From positions 1 to 38,113 of the forward strand of contig VXPF01000001.1 of the NCBI GenBank assembly GCA_009839725.1: a stretch of DNA of 38,113 bases, given 5' to 3'. The DNA is from Dehalococcoidia bacterium. Its GTDB lineage: Bacteria; Chloroflexota; Dehalococcoidia; Tepidiformales; Tepidiformaceae. The translations under genes and the position numbers were made by a program. The notes under the pieces were generated by a model. It ran no database searches, was not told where the DNA came from, and was given only the letters and a program-made list of their open reading frames with translations. Every line of letters begins with the position of its first letter. Positions within the stretch are counted from its first letter, which is position 1. Shown one piece after another: positions 16,041 to 23,214 of this stretch.

Positions 16041-17150
16041 GTGGCAACGGAACTGGACGACTACGCCATCCACCAGATCGTCGAGAACATGGAGCTTGTC
16101 GAGGGGCGCAATCCGCGCTGGGTCGACGAGCTCTGGTTCCACATCGGCACGACCGACGGCTCGCTGAGCGTGGCGGGCCACATGGGGGTCTATCCCCCGA
16201 CCGCCACCATGGACGCCGCCGCCAGCGTCGCCTACGGGGGCAAGCAGTACGACGTGCGCTTCGGACGGCGCGTGGACGGCGACCGGGACCGTCGCGAGGT
16301 CGGCGGCATCAGCGCCGAGATCGTCGACCCGTTCCGGGCGTGGCGCTTCACGCTGGAGCCGGCCGACGGCCAGGCGGTCAGCTTCGACCTGGAGTTCCGG
16401 TCTGAGTTCCAGCCCATGGAAGTGGCGACCCCGGTGCAACACCGGCGCGACGGCCGGCAGGTGATCTGGGATCTGTACCAGTACTCCCAGGTGGGTACGG
16501 CCAGCGGCAGCGTGACTATCGAGGGCGAGGAGATCGCCGTCGACGGAGCCATCGGGGCGCGGGAACGCTCGTGGGGCGTGCGTCCGGTCTTCGGGCAGGT
16601 GCCGCACCTCGGGCGGCCGCCCAGCTCGATCGGGAGCCGCTCGTTCTGGATCGCGGCTACGAACGGACCGCGCGCCGGGTGGGGCTGGCGCATCGAGCCC
16701 GAAGGGGACCACCCGAGCGCCACCGGAAGCCTGAGTGACGACACGGGGCGGGCGCGAGTCGACGGCTGCATGGTGGGCCAGCACGACGAGGGCGATCCGC
16801 TTCGCATCAGCGGAGCCGATCTCGACTTGCAGTACGAGATGGACGGCAAGCGCCTCAAGGGCGGCAGCGTCGCCTTCCTGGACTGGGAAGGCGGAACGCA
16901 CGGGCTGAACCTGAAGCCGCTGACGACGATCTACGCAAAGGGCCTTGGCTACGGCCATTCGGATTTCCGGCACATCGAGTACAAGGACGGCGTCTCCCAG
17001 ACGGAGACGCACGACACGACCGACGTAGCAGTCGTCGCGAGCTTGCTCGACAACGACTCCGGCCACATCAACCCGTTCGCGATCGAGCACTTCTGCGAGA
17101 TCACGGCCGGGGACCAGACCGGCTACGGCGTGGTTCGCCTGAGCATCTAG
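16041..17150 (+). CDS. CrtC/AttH-like beta-rich protein, first of a tandem pair
   Basis: 369 aa. Together with the next gene it forms a paralogous pair: both begin 'TELD', share 'NPRWVD..WF' / 'DPRYVD..WF', an 'E(I/V)(V/I)DP.R..RFTL' strand and a 'G.R.R.W' turn ('GARERSWGVRP' here). The pattern resembles the broad hydroxyneurosporene-synthase/AttH group of paired lipocalin-like barrels, but that link is from memory of motifs only and the reaction is unknown. Start GTG at 16041 is preferred over GTG at 16035 because AGAGG lies 5 nt upstream of it. Preceded by a strong promoter, and placed between beta-oxidation genes and a dehydrogenase, so a role in handling a hydrophobic substrate is plausible. 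Confidence 0.75.
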   Translation: MATELDDYAIHQIVENMELVEGRNPRWVDELWFHIGTTDGSLSVAGHMGVYPPTATMDAAASVAYGGKQYDVRFGRRVDGDRDRREVGGISAEIVDPFRAWRFTLEPADGQAVSFDLEFRSEFQPMEVATPVQHRRDGRQVIWDLYQYSQVGTASGSVTIEGEEIAVDGAIGARERSWGVRPVFGQVPHLGRPPSSIGSRSFWIAATNGPRAGWGWRIEPEGDHPSATGSLSDDTGRARVDGCMVGQHDEGDPLRISGADLDLQYEMDGKRLKGGSVAFLDWEGGTHGLNLKPLTTIYAKGLGYGHSDFRHIEYKDGVSQTETHDTTDVAVVASLLDNDSGHINPFAIEHFCEITAGDQTGYGVVRLSI

Positions 17151-17161
17151 GAGGACGAACG

Positions 17162-18340
17162 ATGACGATGCTGACCGAGCTCGACGAACACTTCTATCAC
17201 CAGACACCAAGCCCCGTGGATGCGCTCCGGGACACGGACCCGCGCTACGTCGACCAGCACTGGTTCCAGTGCATGGACGTGGAAGGGCGCTGGATCGTGG
17301 GCGCCAACTGGCCGGTCTGGCCCAACACGGGAATGATCGAAAACGGCCAGATCATCGTGCACGGGGACACCCAGTACAACCTGCGCTACTCAAGCACGAT
17401 CGAGCGTGATGGCTACAAGTCGGCGCGGGTGAACCAGAAGGTGGGGCCGGCCTCCATGGAGGTCATCGATCCGCTGCGGAAGGCGCGGTTCACGCTCTCG
17501 CCGGACAACCACTGGGGCATCAGCTACGACCTGACGATGGACACGTTCCTACGGCCCGTGCAGACGCGCACGCCGATCGCGTTCGCGGGCAGCGCGACGC
17601 TTCCCGGCCTGCTTCCCTACTTCGAGATCATGGGGCGCTGGACGGGCGAACTGAACGTCGACGGGGTGACGTACGAGGTGAACCACGAGAACACCTGGGG
17701 CCAGCGCGACCGTTGCTGGGCCAGCCTCGGCGGCGAGCGCTGGCAGGGCTGGACGGGTCCGGCGCCGGGCGGCGGAGGCGTCTCACCGCGCGGCGAGGGG
17801 CGCATCCACTGGCACAGCCACATCCAATTCGACGACATCGGCTTCTGGTGGTGGATGGACGAGTTCATCGGGAAGCCGCGACTGGGCGGCACGCTGGCGG
17901 ACAACCGCGGCAGCCACTTCGACGGCGCCGTCACGTTCCCGATCGACGATCCGAAGGAAGAGATCCGGGTCGTCGATTTCAAGGACATCGACATCGTGGC
18001 CCAGCCCGGGACGAAGAAGTTCCAGTCGGCCACGATCACGCTGATCGACGAAAACGGCGAGGAGTACCCGCTCGAGTTCGAGATCATCAAGCCCAACTCG
18101 ACGCGCCACATCCGCGGCGAGGGCTACGGCCAGCCCCGCTTCCTCGGGGGCTGGCAGGGTGACTGGCACGAGGAGTACGACAAGTACGACCTGAGCGACT
18201 ACTCGACCTACGACAGCTTCGCGCACCAGCTGTGGGACGGGGAGCACGCGGTTCGCTGCCGCTTCGACGGTCGCGAAGGCATCGGGCACATGGAGATGAG
18301 CGGCACGCCGCCGCTGCCCCAGTGGGGCTTCCCCGAGTGA
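17162..18340 (+). CDS. CrtC/AttH-like beta-rich protein, second of the pair
   Basis: 392 aa, diverged paralogue of the preceding gene. It has 'TELDEHFYHQ', 'DPRYVDQHWFQ', 'EVIDPLRKARFTL' and 'WGQRDRCWASLGG'; here the 'GxRxxxWG' turn of the first copy is altered. A Gly-rich loop ('GPAPGGGGVSPRGEGR') and a Trp/His-rich stretch ('HWHSHIQFDDIGFWWWMDEF') are unique to this copy and could line a binding pocket. No signal peptide. AGGAGG lies 7 nt before the ATG, 11 nt after the first copy ends, so both are made from one mRNA, perhaps as a heteromer. Function unknown. Confidence 0.78.
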   Translation: MTMLTELDEHFYHQTPSPVDALRDTDPRYVDQHWFQCMDVEGRWIVGANWPVWPNTGMIENGQIIVHGDTQYNLRYSSTIERDGYKSARVNQKVGPASMEVIDPLRKARFTLSPDNHWGISYDLTMDTFLRPVQTRTPIAFAGSATLPGLLPYFEIMGRWTGELNVDGVTYEVNHENTWGQRDRCWASLGGERWQGWTGPAPGGGGVSPRGEGRIHWHSHIQFDDIGFWWWMDEFIGKPRLGGTLADNRGSHFDGAVTFPIDDPKEEIRVVDFKDIDIVAQPGTKKFQSATITLIDENGEEYPLEFEIIKPNSTRHIRGEGYGQPRFLGGWQGDWHEEYDKYDLSDYSTYDSFAHQLWDGEHAVRCRFDGREGIGHMEMSGTPPLPQWGFPE

Positions 18341-18362
18341 CGCTCGAAGGCGCGACACCGGC

Positions 18363-19124
18363 GTGAGTCCGGCGTTCGAAGGGAAGGCAATCATCGTCAC
18401 GGGGGCGGCCTCGGGGATGGGGCGGGGCGTGGCCGAACTGCTCTCCGAGCGCGGCGCCCGCGTGGCCATCGTCGACCCCGCCGCCGAAGGGCTGGCGGAG
18501 ACGGAGCGGACGCTGCGGGAAGCCGGGGCCGAGGTCATCGCCGAGCCCATCAGCGTGACCGACCCGGAGGCGGTCGCGCGGTTGGTCGCGCAGGTGCGAT
18601 CGGCCTGGGGCGGCATCGACGGGCTGGTGCACTGCGGCGCGATCCTGCGCTACGCCGGCTCGCTCGAAACCGACCTGGCGACGTGGCGGGAGGTCATCGA
18701 CGTGAACCTGACGGGCACGTTCGTCATCGGGCACGCCGTGGCGAATTCGATGGTCGAGGACGGCCGCAAGGGGGCGATCGTGAACATCGCCTCGGTAGCG
18801 GCCGTGCTGGGGCTGCCGAACCTGGCGGCCTACTCCGCCTCGAAGGGCGGGGTGGCGGCGTTGTCGCGCTCGATGGCGATCGAGCTGTTGCCGCACGGCA
18901 TCCGCGTCAACTACATCTGCCCGGGGTTCGTCGAGAGCGGCATGACGGAGGACATCCTGGAAGAAGAGGGAGCGCGCGAGCGCATGGCGCAGCAGACGGC
19001 GACGGGCGCGATCTGCAGCCCGCGCGACATCGCGGAGGCGTGCGCCTTCCTGCTCGGCGAGGAGAGCGCGGGCTACATCATCGGGAACGGGCTGATGGTC
19101 GATTCGGGGGTCACCATCCGCTAG
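18363..19124 (+). CDS. Short-chain dehydrogenase/reductase
   Basis: 253 aa classical SDR. TGAASGMG (13-20), Asp38 in 'AIVDPA' (NAD preference), catalytic Ser144, Tyr157 and Lys161 ('YSASK'), and the C-terminal 'YIIGNGLMVDSGVTI' typical of FabG-like members. The usual NNAG motif is HCGA (90-93), a tolerated but uncommon change. GTG start at 18363, 22 nt after the second CrtC/AttH-like gene, so probably in the same operon and acting on the same pathway intermediate. Substrate unknown. Confidence 0.9.
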   Translation: MSPAFEGKAIIVTGAASGMGRGVAELLSERGARVAIVDPAAEGLAETERTLREAGAEVIAEPISVTDPEAVARLVAQVRSAWGGIDGLVHCGAILRYAGSLETDLATWREVIDVNLTGTFVIGHAVANSMVEDGRKGAIVNIASVAAVLGLPNLAAYSASKGGVAALSRSMAIELLPHGIRVNYICPGFVESGMTEDILEEEGARERMAQQTATGAICSPRDIAEACAFLLGEESAGYIIGNGLMVDSGVTIR

Positions 19125-19157
19125 CATCGGCCCGCAGCACGCCTCAGGGGGACAGCG

Positions 19158-19607
19158 ATGGGCATCCGCGGAGTTGGCCACACCTCGATCACGGTGCGCG
19201 ATCTCGATCGCGCGGTCGCGTTCTACAAGCTGCTCGGGTTCGAGGACACGGGCACGCGCCTCCACCTCGACAACGAGTTCATCGAGACGCTGCAGGCCAT
19301 TCCGGGGGCGGACATCACGGCCGCGGTCCTGCGGTTGAACGACTACGCCCTCGAAGTCATCAAGTACGACGCGCCCACGGGGTACGACCACAACCCCCTC
19401 CGGACCTCGGATGTGGGTGGCTTCCACATCTGCCTCATGGTGGACTCGGCGGACGACGAGTACGCGCGCCTGAAGGCGGCAGGCATGGAGTTCAAGTCCG
19501 AGGTGCTCGACTACGACGGCGGCATCCGCGTGGTCTACGGCTGGGATCCGGACGGGAACACGATCGAGCTGCTCTCGCAGGCGCCGGTCCCGGCAAGCTC
19601 CGGCTAG
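19158..19607 (+). CDS. Glyoxalase/VOC-fold protein
   Basis: 149 aa with two beta-alpha-beta-beta-beta units of the vicinal-oxygen-chelate fold: 'GVGHTSITVRDLDRAVAFYKLLGFE' (5-29) and 'GGFHICLMVDSADDEYARLKAAGMEF'. Likely metal ligands are His in 'GHTSI', His in 'FHICL' and Glu in the final 'DGNTIELL'. Members are lyases, extradiol dioxygenases, epimerases or resistance proteins; methylmalonyl-CoA epimerase-like or ring-cleavage roles would fit the catabolic context, but this cannot be settled. GGGGGA site before the ATG. Last gene of the plus-strand block; its stop TAG is shared with the convergent cupin in a CTAG. Confidence 0.85.
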   Translation: MGIRGVGHTSITVRDLDRAVAFYKLLGFEDTGTRLHLDNEFIETLQAIPGADITAAVLRLNDYALEVIKYDAPTGYDHNPLRTSDVGGFHICLMVDSADDEYARLKAAGMEFKSEVLDYDGGIRVVYGWDPDGNTIELLSQAPVPASSG

Positions 19608-19954
19608 GGGAGATCGACCTCGATCGCGGAGACCTTAGCGGGGCCATCGCCGGTGTTGGTCCAGGAGTGGAGGGTGTTGTCGCCCTCGATGACGAGGTCA
19701 CCTTCGTACACCGTTACGGACTCGCCCCCGTCGAGGGCGAACTCAAGCTGGCCCTTCGCGATGTAGACGTAGACGTCGCAGTGGACGGCGTGCCAACCGG
19801 TCGTCTGGCCGGGCTCGAACTCGACGATGAGCCAGCGCCCATCGATCCCGGCGGGCACGTCGAATTCGTGGGCGCGGGCGTCGGGGAGCTCGCGGTTCTC
19901 CTCGATGACGGCCTTGCCGGCGGCGTTGTTGCGAGTGCGGACGAACTTGCTCAC
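19604..19954 (-). CDS. Small cupin-domain protein
   Basis: 116 aa, single cupin barrel: 'EFEPGQTTGWHAVHCDVYVYIAKGQLEFAL' (motif 1, with His-x3-H spacing altered to H-A-V-H) and 'YEGDLVIEGDNTLHSWTNTGDGPAKVSAIEV' (motif 2, single His). A metal site is possible but not canonical. GTG start at 19954 overlaps the stop of the upstream 70-aa gene (GTGA), so the two are translationally coupled; GGAGG lies about 12 nt upstream. Function unknown; many such cupins are sensors or isomerases. Confidence 0.82.
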   Translation of the reverse strand: MSKFVRTRNNAAGKAVIEENRELPDARAHEFDVPAGIDGRWLIVEFEPGQTTGWHAVHCDVYVYIAKGQLEFALDGGESVTVYEGDLVIEGDNTLHSWTNTGDGPAKVSAIEVDLP

Positions 19955-20163
19955 GCGCGGCGCACCCTCCGTTCGCCCTTGTAGACGATGAGCAGGTAGA
20001 GCGTGTCGGCGTCGCCACCCGCAGCGGCGAGCTGCATGGAGACGACCTCGTCGGCGATGTGGTCGTTGAGCCACTCGTCGGCGGCGCGATTCAGGTCGTC
20101 CGCGTTCCCGGCGGAGAGGACGGCCGTGTAGAGGTAGCTCGCGCTCGTGCCGATAGCGCTCAT
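19951..20163 (-). CDS. 70-aa protein of unknown function coupled to the cupin
   Basis: Starts ATG at 20163 (MSAIGTSASYLYTAVLS) and ends in a 4-bp overlap with the cupin gene. It is mostly acidic, with a helix 'DDLNRAADEWLNDHIADEVVSMQLAAAG' and a final strand 'TLYLLIVYKGERRVRR', a pattern of small alpha/beta ferredoxin-like or dimeric binding proteins. I do not recognise the family. A TACCTT at 20172-20177 lies 8 nt upstream, with no Shine-Dalgarno, so it may be leaderless. Confidence 0.7.
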   Translation of the reverse strand: MSAIGTSASYLYTAVLSAGNADDLNRAADEWLNDHIADEVVSMQLAAAGGDADTLYLLIVYKGERRVRRA

Positions 20164-20171
20164 GGGCGGGG

Positions 20172-20177
20172 AAGGTA
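20172..20177 (-). promoter_or_regulatory. Putative -10 TACCTT, leaderless
   Basis: Reads TACCTT on the minus strand, 8 nt before the ATG at 20163. Same spacing as other leaderless candidates here. Confidence 0.3.
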
Positions 20178-20208
20178 CGCGCCCGCGGGACCGCGGGGCA
20201 AGGGGCGA

Positions 20209-20298
20209 TTACCCGACGAGGTCGCCGATGATCCAGCCGAGAGCCGCGGCGGTGATGACCACGGGGACGGTGTTGATCCAGAAGTACCGCTTCGGCAT
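20209..20298 (-). CDS. 29-aa single-span membrane microprotein
   Basis: ATG at 20298, stop TAA at 20209. Translation: MPKRYFWINTVPVVITAAAL then GWIIGDLVG. Two positive residues at the N-terminus followed by about 22 hydrophobic residues predict one membrane helix with the N-terminus inside. Support for a real gene: a strong GAGGGAG site 6 nt before the ATG (20305-20312), a TATAGT -10 at 20321-20326, and third codon positions that are almost all G or C, as in its neighbours. It lies between the 70-aa/cupin pair (same strand) and the divergent flavoprotein gene. Function unknown; proteins this short usually modulate a larger membrane protein. Confidence 0.65.
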   Translation of the reverse strand: MPKRYFWINTVPVVITAAALGWIIGDLVG

Positions 20299-20320
20299 GG
20301 CTTCGCTCCCTCAATTGTTG

Positions 20321-20326
20321 ACTATA
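20321..20326 (-). promoter_or_regulatory. Putative -10 TATAGT for the microprotein gene
   Basis: TATAGT on the minus strand in one of the few AT-rich patches of the window, 22 nt before the ATG at 20298. No clear -35 at the proper distance. Confidence 0.45.
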
Positions 20327-20366
20327 CATCGTGATATGGCGGAAGGCCGCTGCGGTGCCCCGTCGC

Positions 20367-20372
20367 TAGAAT
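20367..20372 (+). promoter_or_regulatory. -10 TAGAAT, leaderless
   Basis: TAGAAT ends 6 nt before the ATG at 20379, placing the expected transcription start on the start codon. No -35 recognised. Confidence 0.45.
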
Positions 20373-20378
20373 CGCGGG

Positions 20379-21548
20379 ATGGCGACCTTCGACGCGATCG
20401 TGGTGGGAGCGGGGCCGGCAGGCAGCACGACTGCCCGCGACCTGGCGGCCGCCGGGGCCCGTGTGCTGGTGGTGGACCGGGCGGAGTGGCCCCGCTATAA
20501 GGCGTGCGGCGGCGGGGTTCCGCTGCGCGCGGAGCGGATGCTGCCCTTCCCCATCGACAGCGTGGTCGAGGACTCGGTCTCGCGGATCGAGATGTCGGCC
20601 CGGGGACAGATGGCGTTCACGAAGCGCTCCGACGGCCCGTTCGCGCGCATGGTCATGCGCGATCGATTCGACATGCTCCTGCTGGAGCATGCCCAGCTCG
20701 CGGGGGCGGAGCTGCGAACGGGCACGGTCGTTCGCGAGCTGGACCTGAACGGTCGCGCCCGCATCCGGGCGGAGGGGTTCGAGGCGGAGGCGGAGGCGCT
20801 GATCTGCGCGGACGGGGCGCACTCGCCGGTGGGGCGGATGGCGGGGCTGGGGGGCGACCTGGCGGAATGCGCGGCCTGGGAGGTGGAGGTGCGGGGCCGC
20901 CCGGGGGACGCCTCGGTGGGCGAGGCGACGACGCTCATCGACCTCGGGTACGACCCCTGGGGCTATGCCTGGCTGTTCCCGAAGGCGGAACTGCTCTCTA
21001 TCGGCATCGTGCTGCCGCGCGAGGACGCGGGGCAGATGAAGGGGCTGGTCGACCGGTACCTGGAGCGGCTGGACCTGCGGGGGGCTGAGGTCGAGATCGC
21101 GCGGGGGCACAAGATCCGCTTCCGGCGGGGCGGGGAGACGGTCGCGAGCGAACGCGTGGCGCTCGCGGGGGACGCGGCGGGGCTGGCGGACGAGTTCACG
21201 GCGGAAGGCATCTCCTACGCGATCCACTCGGGGCGGCTGGCGGCGCGGGCGACGTTGGGGGCGCTGGCGGGGGAGGGCGACCTGCGCCGCTACCAGGCGG
21301 AGCTCGAGGAGGAGATCCAGCCGGAGCTCGATGCGGCGCGGGCGATCGCCTACATGTTCTACGGGATGCTGAAGCGGGCCCGCCGCCCCTGGATGCTTGC
21401 GAGCAAGCACACGCCGTTCCTGTGGTCATCGCTGTTCGCGGTGCAGCGGGGCGAATCGAGCTACGCACGCGAGGCGAAGCGGGCGGGGCCGCTCACTGCC
21501 GTCGCCAGGGCCATGCTGAGGCGTCACGACCGGCAGGGCGCGCGTTGA
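20379..21548 (+). CDS. Geranylgeranyl-reductase family FAD oxidoreductase
   Basis: 389 aa. FAD-binding Rossmann motif GAGPAGS (10-16), then 'VDRAEWPRYKACGGGVP' with the family Cys-Gly-Gly, 'DGAHSPVGR', 'WGYAWLFPK' and the second FAD motif 'ALAGDAAGLADEFTAEGISYAIHSGRLAA'. This set is that of ChlP/GGR enzymes, which saturate isoprenoid chains of lipids, quinones or chlorophyll side chains. No photosynthesis gene is near, so menaquinone or membrane-lipid isoprenoids are the likely targets; related flavin monooxygenases are an alternative. Probably leaderless (TAGAAT 6 nt upstream). Confidence 0.85.
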   Translation: MATFDAIVVGAGPAGSTTARDLAAAGARVLVVDRAEWPRYKACGGGVPLRAERMLPFPIDSVVEDSVSRIEMSARGQMAFTKRSDGPFARMVMRDRFDMLLLEHAQLAGAELRTGTVVRELDLNGRARIRAEGFEAEAEALICADGAHSPVGRMAGLGGDLAECAAWEVEVRGRPGDASVGEATTLIDLGYDPWGYAWLFPKAELLSIGIVLPREDAGQMKGLVDRYLERLDLRGAEVEIARGHKIRFRRGGETVASERVALAGDAAGLADEFTAEGISYAIHSGRLAARATLGALAGEGDLRRYQAELEEEIQPELDAARAIAYMFYGMLKRARRPWMLASKHTPFLWSSLFAVQRGESSYAREAKRAGPLTAVARAMLRRHDRQGAR

Positions 21549-21573
21549 TCGCTGCCAGCCGCAGCCGTACGCT
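21545..21573 (+). promoter_or_regulatory. Candidate promoter of the rRNA methyltransferase leader
   Basis: TTGATC (21545-21550), 17-nt spacer, TACGCT (21568-21573). Expected start near 21580, just before a 7-codon open frame at 21584. The -10 is weak. Confidence 0.35.
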
Positions 21574-21583
21574 CGCCTGCGGA

Positions 21584-21607
21584 ATGCTAGGCATTACTCG
21601 CAGCTAA
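21584..21607 (+). CDS. Candidate 7-aa leader peptide
   Basis: ATG at 21584 to TAA at 21607 encodes MLGITRS. It lies 10 nt before a three-segment hairpin array and 135 nt before an Erm/KsgA-type gene. Short leader peptides that stall the ribosome are the classic sensor of erm attenuation. There is no good Shine-Dalgarno, and a frame this short occurs by chance, so this is a hypothesis. Confidence 0.3.
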   Translation: MLGITRS

Positions 21608-21616
21608 GCGCCTGGG

Positions 21617-21653
21617 CCACCGCCTCCGCGGTGGGACCCGGCTTCGCCACCGC
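21617..21653 (+). promoter_or_regulatory. Three-segment alternative hairpin (attenuator-like)
   Basis: CCACCGC (21617-21623), GCGGTGG (21628-21634) and CCACCGC again (21647-21653). The middle segment can pair perfectly (7 bp) with either flank, giving two mutually exclusive hairpins. This is the architecture of erm and amino-acid attenuators. Confidence 0.45.
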
Positions 21654-21720
21654 CCGACGGCTTGGATCGGGCCGAGTTGCCGCCGCATTCCCAAGCTCCC
21701 ACTTCCTGTTCGGACACGTC

Positions 21721-21737
21721 TGCGCGCGGCGCGAGCA
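21721..21737 (+). promoter_or_regulatory. Palindrome next to the methyltransferase start
   Basis: TGCGCGCGGCGCGAGCA is an inverted repeat around 21729 with one mismatched pair, ending 5 nt before the ATG at 21743. It could hide the start region in RNA or be a protein site. Confidence 0.3.
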
Positions 21738-21742
21738 TCGCA

Positions 21743-22531
21743 ATGCCCAGACGATCGCCCCTCGCCATGACGCTCTCCCAGCACCGCCTCCGCGACGACA
21801 AGGTCGCGGAACGCATCGTGACCTCGACGGGACTGTCGCCGCCTGCCCTCGTGGTGGAGTTCGGCGCGGGGGAAGGCATCCTGACCGCGGCCCTGCTGGA
21901 GCGAGCGGGGCGTGTCGTGGCCATCGAGCGCGACCGACGGCTGTGGCGGCGCCTGCGGGACCGGTTCCGGGAGGAACCGCGCGTGCGGGCGGTGCTGGGT
22001 GACTTTCGCGAGGCGCGGCTGCCGCGGCGGGCGGAGTACCACGTGGTCGCGAACCTGCCCTTCGCGCACACCTCGGAGGCGATGCGGCTCCTGCTCGGGG
22101 CCCGCAATCGTCCGGGGTCCGCCCACCTCGTGATGGGGCGGGACGCGGCCATGCGGTGGGGCGGGTTCGGGGAGGAGACGATGGTGTCGGTGATGGCGAA
22201 GCCATGGTTCGAGCTCGGCATCTCACTCGCGCTTCGGCGGCGAGACTTCGTTCCCCCGCCGCGCACGGACTGCGTGCTCTTCAGCGCGACGCTGCGTGAG
22301 CATCCGCTCGTGCCGCCCGGGGAAACGCGGCGCTGGGAGGCGTTCGTGGAGCGGGGATTCGGACAGGGGCGCGGCAGCGTTCGCCGCAACCTGGCGGGGC
22401 ACATCGGTTACGAGCGCTTCAAGCGGGCAGCACGGGCGCTCGGGGTCGACCGTGAGGCGCGTCCGGGGACGGTCTCGTTCGAGCAGTGGCTCGGGCTGTG
22501 GCGAGTAGCGGGGGCGGGGAGGCGGCGCTGA
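21743..22531 (+). CDS. Erm/KsgA-type rRNA adenine N6-dimethyltransferase
   Basis: 262 aa. N-terminal 'SQHRLRDDKVAERIV' matches the 'SQNFL' segment of the family; motif I is 'VVEFGAGEGILTAALLERA', motif II 'VVAIERD', and catalytic motif IV 'VVANLPFAHTSEAM' (NLPF; N-L/I-P-F/Y is diagnostic). 'RRDFVPPPRTDCVLF' follows. KsgA is universal and NLPY-type, while NxPF and the Arg-rich tail favour the Erm group, which methylates A2058 of 23S rRNA and gives macrolide-lincosamide-streptogramin B resistance. A divergent KsgA paralogue is the alternative. Start ATG at 21743 or ATG at 21767; neither has a clear ribosome site. The 194-nt upstream region holds the attenuator-like elements. Confidence 0.8.
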   Translation: MPRRSPLAMTLSQHRLRDDKVAERIVTSTGLSPPALVVEFGAGEGILTAALLERAGRVVAIERDRRLWRRLRDRFREEPRVRAVLGDFREARLPRRAEYHVVANLPFAHTSEAMRLLLGARNRPGSAHLVMGRDAAMRWGGFGEETMVSVMAKPWFELGISLALRRRDFVPPPRTDCVLFSATLREHPLVPPGETRRWEAFVERGFGQGRGSVRRNLAGHIGYERFKRAARALGVDREARPGTVSFEQWLGLWRVAGAGRRR

Positions 22532-22556
22532 GCGGAGGGCCTTTACATGTCCGCCC

Positions 22557-22586
22557 TTGCCGCAGCCGCGGGGCCGCCCGTAGGCT
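22557..22586 (+). promoter_or_regulatory. Candidate promoter of the molybdoenzyme gene
   Basis: TTGCCG (22557-22562), 18-nt spacer, TAGGCT (22581-22586). The same TAGGCT hexamer precedes aspS and the ModE-like gene. It leaves a short leader with GGAG before the ATG at 22617. Confidence 0.45.
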
Positions 22587-22616
22587 GGGGTGACACCCTT
22601 CCTGGAGTTTCGGCGC

Positions 22617-23210
22617 ATGTCCCAGAGCGCGACGCGCGAAGTTCGGCCCGACGGCAGGCTCAGGCTGCCGCCGGGGCAGCGGCTGACGGCCGGCTGGCCC
22701 GTGCTCCACTACGGCGCCATCCCCCGGCTCGACCAGGAGACGTGGCGCTTCCACGTGTGGGGTCTCGTCGAGGAGGAGCGCAAGTTCACCTGGGACGAGT
22801 TCAACGCGCTGGGGAACACGACCGACACGAGCGACATCCACTGCGTGACGACCTGGAGCAAGTACGACAACAACTGGGAGGGCGTGCCCTTCCGCGCACT
22901 CTACGACGCCGTGCAGGTGAAGCCCGAGGCGAAGGTCGTAATGGTCCACAGCTACGGCGGCTACACGACGAACGTGCCGCTGGAGGACCTGCTGGCGGAA
23001 GGCGTGCTCTTCGCGCGGTCGCATGACGGCGAACCGCTGACGAAAGAGCACGGCTGGCCGATCCGACTGGTCGTGCCCCACCTCTACTTCTGGAAGAGCG
23101 CGAAGTGGGTGGGGGGCATGCAGTTCATCGACGAGGACCGGCCGGGGTTCTGGGAGATGTACGGGTACCACATGTACGGCGACCCCTGGAAGGAACAGCG
23201 CTACTCCTAG
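22617..23210 (+). CDS. Sulfite-oxidase-fold molybdopterin oxidoreductase
   Basis: 197 aa, the catalytic molybdopterin domain alone. The Mo-ligand Cys76 lies in 'SDIHCVTTWSK', followed by 'WEGVPFRALYD', 'VMVHSYGGYTTNVPLED' and 'KEHGWPIRLVVPHLYFWKSAKWVGGMQF', all standard for the SUOX/MsrP superfamily. Unlike MsrP it has no twin-arginine signal, so it is probably cytoplasmic; unlike SUOX it has no heme or dimerisation domain. Substrate unknown. The ATG at 22617 (GGAG upstream) is preferred to GTG at 22590, which falls within 4 nt of the -10. It needs molybdenum cofactor, linking it to modABC in this window. Confidence 0.88.
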   Translation: MSQSATREVRPDGRLRLPPGQRLTAGWPVLHYGAIPRLDQETWRFHVWGLVEEERKFTWDEFNALGNTTDTSDIHCVTTWSKYDNNWEGVPFRALYDAVQVKPEAKVVMVHSYGGYTTNVPLEDLLAEGVLFARSHDGEPLTKEHGWPIRLVVPHLYFWKSAKWVGGMQFIDEDRPGFWEMYGYHMYGDPWKEQRYS

Positions 23211-23214
23211 CGCG

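Noticed and set aside
22590-23210. Longer start (GTG at 22590) for the molybdoenzyme
   Set aside because: It falls 4 nt after the probable -10, and the ATG at 22617 has GGAG upstream.
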